From assembly GCA_030411725.1 (NCBI GenBank), contig MU839830.1:372001-436000 (forward strand): a stretch of DNA of 64,000 nt. Direction: 5' to 3'. The notes under the pieces were generated by a model, which did not search any database, was not told the origin of the DNA, and saw only the letters and a list, made by a program, of their open reading frames with translations. The stretch comes from Echria macrotheca (lineage: Eukaryota > Ascomycota > Sordariomycetes > Sordariales > Schizotheciaceae). The position numbers and the translations under genes are program-made. How positions within the stretch are numbered: position 1 is the stretch's first letter; each line of letters starts with the position of its first letter. Shown in pieces: positions 54,457-64,000 of the stretch.

Positions 54457-57092
54457 TCAAATAGCAGCATTCCTCGCCGCGGTAAGAATACACCCCTCAA
54501 TAATATCAACCCACCGCTTGCCATTCGTCCAGTCCTCGGCCTCGATACTCTCCATCAAACCCGGGAACACGGCTGGAAACACGTTAGTACCATATCATAC
54601 CCGATATCTCAACTTGTGCTACAAAGAAAAGACATACCTCCAGCATACCCAGTCCACAACCCCGGCGCAAAAACAACATGCTTAAACCAGGGCCGCCCAT
54701 CCAGTCCCTCGTGATACAAAAAGTCTCGTTCCAGAAACTTGTACTTGGTGTTGACCTTGCGAATCTCCAGCGCCAGCCGCAGCCAGGCGGGCCACTTCCA
54801 CCACGGGATATGCTGCTTCGCGCGGTCGGTCAGCTCGGCCGCGCGCTCGTCGAGTTCCAGCGCCGACTCGTGCAGTTTCCTCAGGGCCTTGTGCAGCTTT
54901 TCCAGCTCCTTCCTGAATGACAACGCCTCGTGAGACGGTGAGTCATCATCACCTTGTCTGCTGGATTTGCGCTGGCTGCCGCGGAATTCGACGATGGCGT
55001 CCTCATCCATGGTCGCCATGTCCATTTCCCGGATAACCAAAGTCTGGTCGAATTTTTCCTCAACTTTGCCGACGTATTCCCTCAGACCCTTTGCGTAATC
55101 CGTAGCCTGGAAGGCAATCAGCGGCTTATCCGCCAGCTGGGCCGTCATCAGACCAAAGATCTGAGCAATAGTACGATGATATACGAATCCCGGGTCTCCG
55201 TATTTCTGCATCCAGTGGAACGAGTCGTAGTTGCTGTGGTAGTGGTAAACAGGCGTCCTGGATGAGCCGCTAAACTCCACACTCATGCTGGGAACGCCGG
55301 CAAAGTCCTGGAAGGCGGTGAAGTCACTCCCGCTGCCCATGGTCCTGATCTTCCGGTTCCAGGTGTCGAGAACAGACTGGCCCTTCACCGTCTGGTTTGG
55401 GGACTTGACGGCCGCTGTCGCGTCATAAATAACCTGGTGAAGGAGCGGCGAGGCGGAAGCTTCAAACTCGGAGCCCGACGCACCCGTGTCGAGGTTGAGG
55501 TAGGCCACGTTGGCGTGTCGAAGCCACGGCAGATATTCTTCGACCCATTCCGTCGATCCAACAAGTCCGTACTCCTCGCCGTCCCAGCTGGCAAAGACAA
55601 TGGTGCGGAGGGGCTTCCAACCGACACGGACAGCTTCGCCAAAGGATCGAATCACCTCGTTGAGAACGGCCGAGCCGCTATTTGGGTCACCTGCGCCGCC
55701 TGCAATCCAGGCATCGCGGTGGTTTCCAACAACTAGTCGTGTTAGTCATGACCCAACCAATCGTCAAGACCGCACATACCGATAACCTCATCCGGGATCG
55801 TCCCATTGATCACGCCAATGACATTCCAAAGAGGCGTAATCACATATTCCTGCTCGTTATACAAATTCACCACAACATCGTCCGGGGTCGGGCCAATGTA
55901 GTAGTCGACGCCCTTGTATCCGAGGCCGGTGTTCCGGGTCCACCACTTATTCAAGTCCTTCGCCTTGGGGCCGTGCCCATTGAGGGCCTTGAGAATGGGG
56001 AGTGCATCAAGATACGAGATTGGAATGGACGGGATGCTTGGAGTTGCCTTATCCACCGGTTGACGGGGTACACCTGGTTTAGACGGATATCCCGGAGTGG
56101 TCCTAAGACAGATTAGCAGGGTCACAGAAACTCAAGGGATTACATACGGGTCTCCCGGAGCGACGCTGAGGTACTGAACACTGCCTCGCTGGACGCTGCT
56201 GGGATTCCGTGCCGGTCCGTTGGGATATGTTGCTACCCCCTTTTCGTCGGTGATGTCCCCATCATCACCGGGATCAGTGTAGAGAATCACGCCGACCATG
56301 CCCAGTTCCTGTGCACGCTTGACCTTGAGGCCGCGGAAAATGCCGCCATAACGAGCGATGGCGATTTTCCCATCAAGACTGACATTGGCCTTGATGAGAT
56401 CTTCGTAGTCCTGGTAGGTGCCGTAGTTGACATAAACAACAGGGGCTGTGACGTTTCCGGAGGCCGAATAGCCGTGGAAAGTAGGGATGCGGTCATCCAG
56501 TCCGGTGGTCGGGTCTTCTTCGAGGACATCTTCCGTCAACGAGGCCTCAAAGGCAACCTTCCATGATGTTGATTCATCTTTTTTGCTCTTGTGAAGGAGA
56601 GCCAGTCGATGATCCACGGGGTAGTTGAGGTAGCTGTCGTAAGAGACAATTTCCGACTTGATGCCAAACTCCTCCCACCTCTCCTTGGTCCAGACAGCCT
56701 AGTACTTGTATGAGTTTTTGCTACTTCAAAGGATCACGTGTACCGACCTGAGAGTAATTCTTGCCAGCTAGATGGGGACCCGAGGCGTAATATCTGCTCC
56801 AGTCCTCTGCCTTCTTGCTACTTGGAGTCTCGAGCAGAATCTTGCGTAGCTGGTCATCGGTGACATTTCTCCGTTTCCACCCAGGCCAGCGCCAGTTTTC
56901 GTCATTCTCATGATGGTGACGGGGGCGGTCGTGGGGATAGGTAATGAAGGAGACGGCAAAGGCTAGGAAGAGCCAGACGAGCGTCGACGAGAGGGCAATG
57001 GTACAGAAGCGACGCACAATACCATGCGGATATCGGCGTTGAGGACGTGCAAGCCTCACGGTAGTGAGCAAGGGGGTGTGTTCGGAAGCCAT
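54457..57092 (-). CDS. M28 zinc peptidase, glutamate carboxypeptidase II type, membrane-anchored
   Basis: complement(join(54457..54572,54638..55732,55780..56102,56148..56698,56748..57092)), 809 aa. The family includes human PSMA/GCPII and yeast Vps70 and Tre1/2. A short cytosolic tail beginning MASEHTPLL and one TM segment (about 31-51) give type II topology. A PA domain (about 160-340) precedes the M28 core. Zinc-ligand motifs are complete: NHRDAW (His 411), GAGDPNSG (Asp 422), WDGEEYG (Glu 459/460), YLNLDTG, and YHSNYDS near the end. The transferrin-receptor-like dimer domain forms the C-terminus (WTNGKRWVDIIEGCI). All four introns (45-65 nt) are supported by restored family sequence. Substrate and compartment (vacuole or endosome likely) are inference. 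The intact metal site argues for an active peptidase, not a Tre1/2-type adaptor. Confidence 0.94.
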
Positions 57093-58653
57093 TTTGAGAG
57101 AAGGTGTGAAGTTGAGGGGCGGTTGCAGTCGTCAACCACAGCTCCCCGCCACCCGCATAACCAAAAGTTGCCAACTGAGAGACACTGGAACGAGACAATC
57201 AGACCGGCATGACCGGACAAATCTGGTACAGCACCTGGGTAGTCTAGTAGGTAATCAGTTTGATGGGGAATACTGTGTAATGAGTTGAACGATGAGATGT
57301 CGTTTCTCAAAGTTGCAATCGCCGCTGACGCAAGCCCACGACGTTCCGGTTGGCTGTGCCGCTCACTGTGTGGTTGCCTGCCGTTTCCGGCTAGCTCGGT
57401 AACAGTAACCGCAAGACGAAGAAGACGCCATGACTTCCCCGCCTTTTGGCACGGCGAGCCGCATCTGGCGCCGGCCCGGCACCGTTCGTATCGCCGATCG
57501 ACGCCGACGTCGCTGGAGTCGGGCTGCAGGGCGCGCCCACACCATCCACCATCCGTGACATCTGCACACCACCGCAGGCTCAGCCTGGGGGATTTCTGCA
57601 TCCCCCAGCCCCCCAATCACAACCAACCTCGTGACGGGTCTGAGACACATTAGTTACCCACATACAGGGCCCTCGCAGCAGACACTCAGACTCGCAGTTG
57701 ACTCAAACAGAAGCAGAACAGAAGGGTTGTCAAAAGTCCGGTGCGTCTCTCGGGGTCGAATCAACCGAGGGCGGGCCACCACCCAAGGTTCAACGGCACG
57801 AACGACGGGTAGGACAAATATATGAGGGACGAAGAGTGGGGGTTTAGTTAACCCCATCGACCTGTCATTGGTAATCAATCACAGCAGCACCATGTTGAGT
57901 GGGTGGCAAGCGAAATCCCTTATCCCTCTGCAAGCCGATCGCGGACTCCCAAACACGCGCGCATGAACTTCTGAAGGATTGCGTCAAGTTCGGTTTACTC
58001 AAAATGCAATCGGCCTGAAGAGAAAAAAAACAGAAAGGTCACCCATTCCCCCATCCGCGGCCCTCTTCCGATCCATGATCCATGTATGCGATGCATGCAG
58101 CAACACACCCGCCCGTCCCCAGCCGTTCAATCTGCCTGGCCTGGCCTGGCCGGTCCACACATCGGCAGCGGGGCCAATCAGATGTTCTGTCTACTGTGTT
58201 AGTGGGTGGTGACCACCACATGTGTGTGAGAGTGAAGAGTCCGGCCTCGAACCGGGGGAGGACCCTCTTCGAACTTTTTTGTCTAGAGTATTTGGGAGAG
58301 GAATCCACACACCGCATATAAAGATTTTGCCTCCGCCGGACCCGAGCTTTTCTAAGCCATACCGCTGGCTCATTCTCGGCCGAAGCTATTTTTTTTTAGT
58401 TTTGTGTTCTTTGTTCTTCCGTTTTTGTTCCTCCCTGCACACCTACCTGTTATCGTTTGAAACTTTTTTGTTAGAAAGCGGTTCAAGAAGTGCACCTACA
58501 CACAGGTTTTGCGCGTTGGATTTGCGTCATCTACGTAGCGCAAGCAGCAAAGCAGCAGAGCAGCCAGAAAAACAGCAGCGATAGAAACAACAAGAAGAAG
58601 AAGCAATCTCCACACAATCTCTGTGGTCCCCCTTCGTTGCCGGTGAAAAAACA
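57093..58653. other. Divergent intergenic region (M28 peptidase / MFS transporter)
   Basis: About 1.56 kb with no supported gene. A B-box-like CGGTTCGAG (minus strand, about 58248) has neither a matching acceptor nor an anticodon arm and is not a tRNA. A TATAAAG at 58317-58323 and a long pyrimidine- and A-rich tract before 58654 look like a promoter and 5' UTR. Confidence 0.55.
58317..58323 (+). promoter_or_regulatory. Possible TATA box for MFS gene
   Basis: TATAAAG 331 bp upstream of the MFS start codon. If used, the 5' UTR would be about 300 nt. Motif match only. Confidence 0.3.
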
Positions 58654-60845
58654 ATGGTCGACCGCAAAAATGGCCCTCCCAGGTTACCAGTCCAGCAGCT
58701 GGCCATCCTCGGTAAGCTTTTGTTTTTTTTATTTTTCTCGGAATACCCCCCTACCCCTATTCTCATCCCCATCCTCCCCACCCCTGAGTAGATTGCAACT
58801 TGCTCGACAGCGCTTCTTCTCTCACACACACCGGATCTGCCAAATCAAACATGGGGATCTCATGCTTGAAAAAGAAGTGCCTCGTTTTTTTCTTTCTCTC
58901 CAGGTATACCGTGTCCCCTCCCTGTCACCCCCATAACTAACTCAGGCAAACACAGCCGTCGCCCGGTTCGCCGAGCCGCTGGCCCTAACCTCCGTCTTCC
59001 CCTACCTCCCCGAGATGATCAGGAGTTTCGGCGTCGACAAGAATGAAGTTGCCAGGTGGGCCGGTTTTACTGGTGCCGTCTTCTCGGTGACCCAGAGCAT
59101 GACCGCCGTGCCATGGGGGCGGGCATCCGACAAGATCGGACGCAAACCGACCATCCTGATGGGCCTGGCGAGCACCATGATCTGTTTCTTCGTGTGGGGC
59201 ATGTCGACGAGCCTTCCCATGGCCATTATTGTCCGTGGGATTATGGGAGGCGGGAATGGAAATGGTTAGTTTTCTGTCTTTCTTCGGTGCTGCTGTTTTC
59301 CGGACGGCGAGTTTTATATCAACTAACAATAATACGTACGCAAAGTTGGAATTATTAGGACCATGGTGGCTGAAATGGTGCCGGAGAAGGAACTGCAGCC
59401 TAGAGCCTTCTCTATCATGCCCCTTGTCTGGTCAATAGGTATGTTTTGCATGTCACTCAATTAAACTATGAGAAACTTACGCGTCACAGGAAGTGTTTTC
59501 GGTCCTGCTTTTGGTGGATTCTTCGCCCGGCCGGCCGACCAGTACCCTGGGCTGTTTGGAAACATCGAGTTCTTCAAGAAATACCCCTTTGCGCTGCCAA
59601 ACATCGTAGCTTGCATTGTTTTCTTTGTCTCGTTTATGACCGGACTCTTGTTTCTCAAGGTGAGTTATGAAGGGGCTGTTGAAAACATGTTGACATGCTA
59701 ACGGTCACTCAGGAAACCCTCGAGGACAAACGCCACAAGCCCGACTGGGGCCTAGCGCTGGGCGAGAAGCTGAAGAGATCTCTCCACCGGGGCCCGAAGC
59801 CAAAGCAGCGCAGACGCTCTTTTGTGGATGCCGAGGCGTCTGCACCTTTGCTTGCGAGGCCGAGCACGAGAGGCTCCCACCAGCGAGGGACAGCCGCCAG
59901 GTTCACACCGCCGAGCTTCGCCGAGGTCTTCTCGAGCCAGACGGTCATCAACCTCGTGTCATATACGTTTCTCGCCCTCCACTCGGTGTCCTACGACCAG
60001 GTGCTCCCGGTGTTTCTGAACTATCCGGTGCAGGTGCCCGACGAGACAAACACCCACCTCCCCTTCAAGTTCTCAGGCGGGTTCGGTCTTAGTTCAGACA
60101 AAATCGGCACCATCTACACCATCTACGGCATCGCCTGCGGAATCATCCAGTTCTTCCTCTTCCCCGTCCTGTGTGCCCGCTTCGGCGTGCTAAACTGCTT
60201 CAAGGCAGCGAGTACGTTTTTTCTTTCCCTTATACTTAACCGCCGCATAACTAATTTCTCGCGTCATTAGCAATGGTCTTCCCCATCGTCTACCTCCTAA
60301 CCCCCTACACGGCCCTCCTCCAGGACCCGATCCACCGCTACGCCGCCTTCGCCCTGCTCATGTTCACCAAGGGCGTCGTGGTCATCGTCGCCTTCCCCTG
60401 CACGACCATCATGCTGACCAACTCGTGCGTGTCGGTGCGCATCCTCGGCACGCTGAACGGGTACGCCACGGCCTTCAGCGGCATCGGGCGCGCCGTCGGC
60501 CCGGCCCTGACGGGCACCATTTTTAGTGCGGGCGTGCAGCGCGGCTACATCATCGCGCCGTGGTGGTTCCTCGCGGGCATCTCGCTCCTCGGCGCCGTCC
60601 CGGCCTGGTTCATCATCGAGGGCGACGGGCCGACGCGGAGTCTCGATACCGACACCGACGAGGAGGAGGAAGAGACGCTGGTTTCGGGCGATGAGCAGGA
60701 CGAGATGGTCGGTATCGTCGACGCCGTGTCTGATGGGCCGAGTGAGTCGGGCGAAGACGATGACGAAGGGCCCGGCCCGCTGAAGAGGAGTGCGAGTCCT
60801 TATGGCACTGCTGATGTGAAGAAGGTCGTGCCACGGCTACGGTGA
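58654..60845 (+). CDS. MFS transporter (ZIFL/YCR023c-like group)
   Basis: join(58654..58711,58956..59264,59346..59438,59490..59659,59713..60211,60271..60845), 567 aa. Major facilitator carriers couple transport to an ion gradient. The first exon ends LPVQQLAIL and rejoins AVARFAEPLALTSVFPYLP, typical of the fungal YCR023c and plant zinc-induced-facilitator-like group. The loop 2-3 signature WGRASDKIGRKPTILMG is a good match to the MFS motif. Additional helices follow in GNGNVGIIRTMVAEMVPE, SVFGPAFGGFFARP and the C-terminal half. A basic central loop (about 214-270, KQRRRSF) and an acidic C-terminal tail (DTDEEEEETLVSGDEQDE) are cytosolic. The substrate cannot be read from the sequence. Intron 1 (244 nt) is longer than the others (51-81 nt). 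Confidence 0.93.
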
Positions 60846-61860
60846 TGATTTTGATTTGAATGTGCAATCTTGGTTTGGTATATACACATGAGGGATGATG
60901 AAGAAAGAAGCATATACGAATCATGGGGTGGGGATCATTTGCATACCTACGGGCAAGGTTGGCGTTCTAGTTTGGATCTCAAAAAGGACTTGTTTGTGGA
61001 TGACGCTGGCTTGCATACCTATTGATATCAATGTTGCATGGGTTTCTGGGATTAAGAGATACCGAGGTAATCACGCTTGAATAGTTCAGATTGCTTATAG
61101 TCTATACCCTGGTCGCTGTTCGTGGTGTGGTGAGTTGTATGGCAGGAGGGAGATACCTAATACATTCAAAGTCTTGTGTCTCTTGAAAAGCCAGGGGGGA
61201 ACACGCTGCGTGATCTTCAACGTACTTCGCGCAGACAATGTTCTCATGCTTCAAAAAAGAGAGCTACACCAAGATTATTTATGAACAACTTGGCATAGGG
61301 CTGGCTCTCTCTCTCTCTCTCTCTATCAACCGGTGCTGAAAAGGCATATATATCCACACTTGGCTCAATACCACCATCCTTCGTTCCAAATGTCCTCTGT
61401 CTCTCTGGTCCCATCTTTGCATCCCCATCCTCACCCCCTTCCCCCCGAGCACTTTCCTCCTTTACACATGTCACCAGACTTTTTTTCCAAGATACGAATG
61501 AACAAATTATATCTATTCTCGCCTCATACCAGCCCAGAACCGAGCCGGGTTGTGCCTGATAAGACATTACCAACAAAACAGTTCTTCCTCAAACGCTGTG
61601 TCCGAAATCTCTCCCCCCATCCCCAACCTACTAAAATGCAAGCCATAGCCCAGCCTCTACGGAATAGGTAGAATATAACCCCCCCCTCACTCACCCACCA
61701 CCACAAAAACAAACCCGCCCTAGAAAAAAAGAACGACGAAACAAAAAACAGGGCTATGATGGGTATCAAAGCGAAGCGAACCAACTTTCACCATGGCACA
61801 CCACCATCTCATGGGCTCCTCCTCCCCTCTCCCCTCTCTATAGGATGCTGTACTTCATCA
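60846..61860. other. Convergent intergenic region (MFS / Spa2)
   Basis: About 1 kb of 3' flanks. Contains a (CT)n run (about 61302-61325) and C-rich tracts. No gene or RNA supported. Confidence 0.6.
61302..61325. repeat. (CT)n microsatellite
   Basis: About eleven CT units in an intergenic region. Confidence 0.85.
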
Positions 61861-64000
61861 TCATGCAAAATCATCATCGCCATCATTCATCACCAGTTGA
61901 TCCACCCGCTGCACGAGCTCCTTCGTCTCCCTGGCAATCTCAAACGCAATAGGCGGCAGCGTCTGCGTCCACATGCGCCACTCGCGACTGTTCGTATCCT
62001 TGCCCTCGGCCGCGAGATCGCGACCGCGCTTGCCCGCCTCCATCAGACGGTCGCGGCACGCCGACAGCCGCCGGACCAGCTCGACGCCACTCGGGCCAAG
62101 TGCTTCCGTCTCTGACACCACCTGCCCGACCACATCGGCGATCGTGTTGATCTCTTCCGTCACTTGGTCAATGTCGGCGTCGTTACGGATTAGCTGTACC
62201 AGGTTCTGGATCGTCTGCACTAGCACGGCCGTCTGGTCTTCTAGGTAAATCTTGAGGTCCTCCGTCCGGTTGTCCTGTTGTCGTCCGCCGTACCCGCTGT
62301 TGGGCACCGGTGGCAAGTTCTTGCCAAGACCCATGTAGGCCATGCCATTACCATTGGGTCCGCCGTTGCCAAAGGCTCCGCGAGACGTCGGGCGCTTGTT
62401 GTTCGTGAACGATTCGCGCGGTGAGCTCACAGGGCTATATGTCGATGAGTCAACACTCGCACGACCGCGTGCTCCGAGGCCCTGGAAAGGAGGCGGTGGC
62501 GGGAGCGAATCTTGAACCAATGTCGCACTGGACACCTGGCTCTGTCCATTGCTCCTCGGCGAGAAGAAGCCTGTCGAATCCACTGGTGTAATAGTCCCGT
62601 CGTCGTCATCTTCTAGCTCTCCTGCTGGCGTAGACCGAATCTTGACGGTACGGAGCAGCTCGACCACCGCTGCAACGAGGTGTGAAGCTGCAGCGTCAAG
62701 CAGCGACACCGGGGATATACCGGCAGAGCTGGCAAAGTTCTTTGATGCTGTGATGAGGTTGTTGGCCGTGGACGACACCCGGGATTTGAGTTTGGCTTGC
62801 TGCTGGAGCACATCCTCGCTATTCGACGGCGAATCGTCGATATCCTTGGTAATCCTTCGGACGCTGACCACGACAGCCTTCATCGCGTCGATCACTCTGT
62901 CCGGATCATCCACACGGGCTCGCTGGAGCAGCTCGTCGATGGCGATTTGGAATTTGGTCACGTTGACGTCCTTAACCAGTCCATTCTCTTGCGTGAAACC
63001 TTTCTCCCGTACGTACTTCCCGGCATCTTGATCGATAGTCAAGCCCAGAGACGAGGCCCGCATGTTCCGCAGCTGAGTCTTGGTTCGCGCGTATCGGTTC
63101 CGCCAGTCCCGTACTTCAGTCTCCAGCGACTCGATCGTCTTTTCCAGCTCAGCTTGCCTTTCCCAGGTGGCACCGCTCTGCTGCGAGAGCATCCTCATCT
63201 CCCGAAGAAATTCCTGTGCCTCTCGTCGCACCTCTTCGGTGACCTGCTGCTGTTCGCGCAATGATATCCGGAGCTCCTCGTTTTCTCTCTCCAGCTCCGG
63301 GTTCGCGCCACCCGCTGGTGCCATGTTGACACTGGCTTGACGAGCATCCTCCAACTGCTCCCGGAGGTCGCGCATCTCGCTTGCGTGATCATCCTTGATC
63401 CGCTCGAGCTCCCGCTGCAGAGAATCGTTCAGATCCTGCGCATCTGCTAACCGATTCTCCAAATCGACTCGTCTGTCCTCCCATTCCTTCTTTTCCATAT
63501 TTGCAGCGCTTGCCCTGGAGCGCTCGCCATCCAGCACATCGTTGAGCTCATCGTCCTTTTTCTTCAAGTCATCTTCTAGCCGATCCATCTTGTCCTTGAG
63601 CTCTCTTATTTGCTGTTCGTAGTCATATATGAGTTTCTTATCGGCCTGCAGCAGATTAGTGACCTCCCCCACAAAACAACTTGTTCAAAACCAACCTCTG
63701 CCTCTGCGTTTCTCTTGCTCTCTTCCTCGGCGGATATTCTTCCCATGGTACCATACCCATCAGGATCGCCGTTGTTTGGGCTAAGCGGGCTGATTGGCTC
63801 GTCATCCTCCTCGACCATGGTGCTCTTATTCGGGACGATGGTGTTGCTCTGGAACTGCTTCTGTGTTGGTCGCCCATAGTCGCCATTGGGCAGTCCCGGC
63901 GAAGGAGGCACTCCGTAACCCCCAGCGCTCACGGGCGTCGGCGCCCCTCGTGCGCTTCGTATTGAGCTCGCCTCCGATGGACGTCTCCTACTTTGTCCTC
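61861..64000 (-). CDS. spa2: Spa2-type polarisome scaffold, C-terminal part (gene cut by window end)
   Basis: complement(join(61861..63645,63696..>64000)). The 3' end and 595 codons of the last exon are complete, and the upstream exon runs off the window, so the N-terminal SHD (GIT-like) repeats are not visible. Spa2 anchors formin and other polarity factors at hyphal tips. Seen in order: a Ser/Pro-rich linker, a coiled coil of about 200 residues (LIYDYEQQIRELKDKMDRLE onward), the conserved Spa2 segment DVNVTKFQIAIDELLQRARV, a Pro/Gly-rich linker with DSLPPPPPFQGLG, and a helical C-terminal domain ending DQLVMNDGDDDFA. The intron at 63646-63695 is 50 nt with a CTAAT branch site next to CTGCAG. 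Using the nearer GGGGGAG acceptor would give an implausible 32-nt intron. Confidence 0.9.

Noticed and set aside
58235..58270. tRNA-like B box (CGGTTCGAG, minus strand)
   Set aside because: The T stem has a mismatch and no A box, anticodon arm or acceptor stem can be placed around it.

Overview
This window is nuclear DNA from a filamentous ascomycete, most likely a Sordariomycete and plausibly a Sordariales/Chaetomiaceae-type fungus. The evidence is short spliceosomal introns (mostly 45-90 nt) with GTRNGT donors and CTRAY-like branch points, GC-rich exons, and a gene set typical of filamentous fungi (HET-C, GH45 endoglucanase, class I mannosidase, Spa2, Zn2Cys6 regulator, fungal urease). The genus is an inference, not a reading. 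No operon, phage, CRISPR array or biosynthetic cluster is visible, and no rRNA or tRNA gene was recognised.

Layout. 1-60: 3' end of an unidentified plus-strand gene. 0.5-8 kb: Utp11 (-), GH47 alpha-mannosidase (+), Maf-type nucleotide pyrophosphatase (-), mitochondrial threonyl-tRNA synthetase (-). 8.6-14 kb: a two-TM coiled-coil protein of unknown function (+), a 383-bp MITE with hAT-like ends, and urease (+). 14-20 kb: two long gene-poor stretches flanking an HMG-box gene (-). 20-25 kb: HET-C (+) and a secreted GH45 endoglucanase (+). 25.5-36 kb: DNAJC11-like protein (-), CK2 catalytic subunit (+), Scm3-type CENP-A chaperone (-), Atg6/Beclin (+). 36.8-45.2 kb: DUF-AAA+ ATPase (-), Zn2Cys6 regulator (-), saccharopine dehydrogenase LYS1 (+). 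45.8-54 kb: IMP dehydrogenase (-), IQGAP (+). 54.4-64 kb: M28 peptidase of the glutamate carboxypeptidase II type (-), MFS transporter (+), and the C-terminal part of the polarisome scaffold Spa2 (-), cut by the window end.

The genes are mainly housekeeping and mostly alternate in divergent and convergent pairs. Themes include cell polarity and cytokinesis (IQGAP, Spa2), lysine and purine synthesis (LYS1, IMPDH), nitrogen release (urease), plant-wall degradation (GH45) and chromosome segregation (Scm3). Exon structures were built by hand from splice signals, reading-frame continuity and family knowledge. All multi-exon models given as joins keep an open frame throughout.

The most distinctive items are the MITE inserted just upstream of urease, a GC-AG intron in LYS1, a consensus CPC-1/Gcn4 site upstream of LYS1, an MCB-like (ACGCGT) cluster between Scm3 and ATG6, a J-domain protein without HPD, and the uncharacterised membrane protein at 8582. 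I found no clear candidate for an entirely new biological system.
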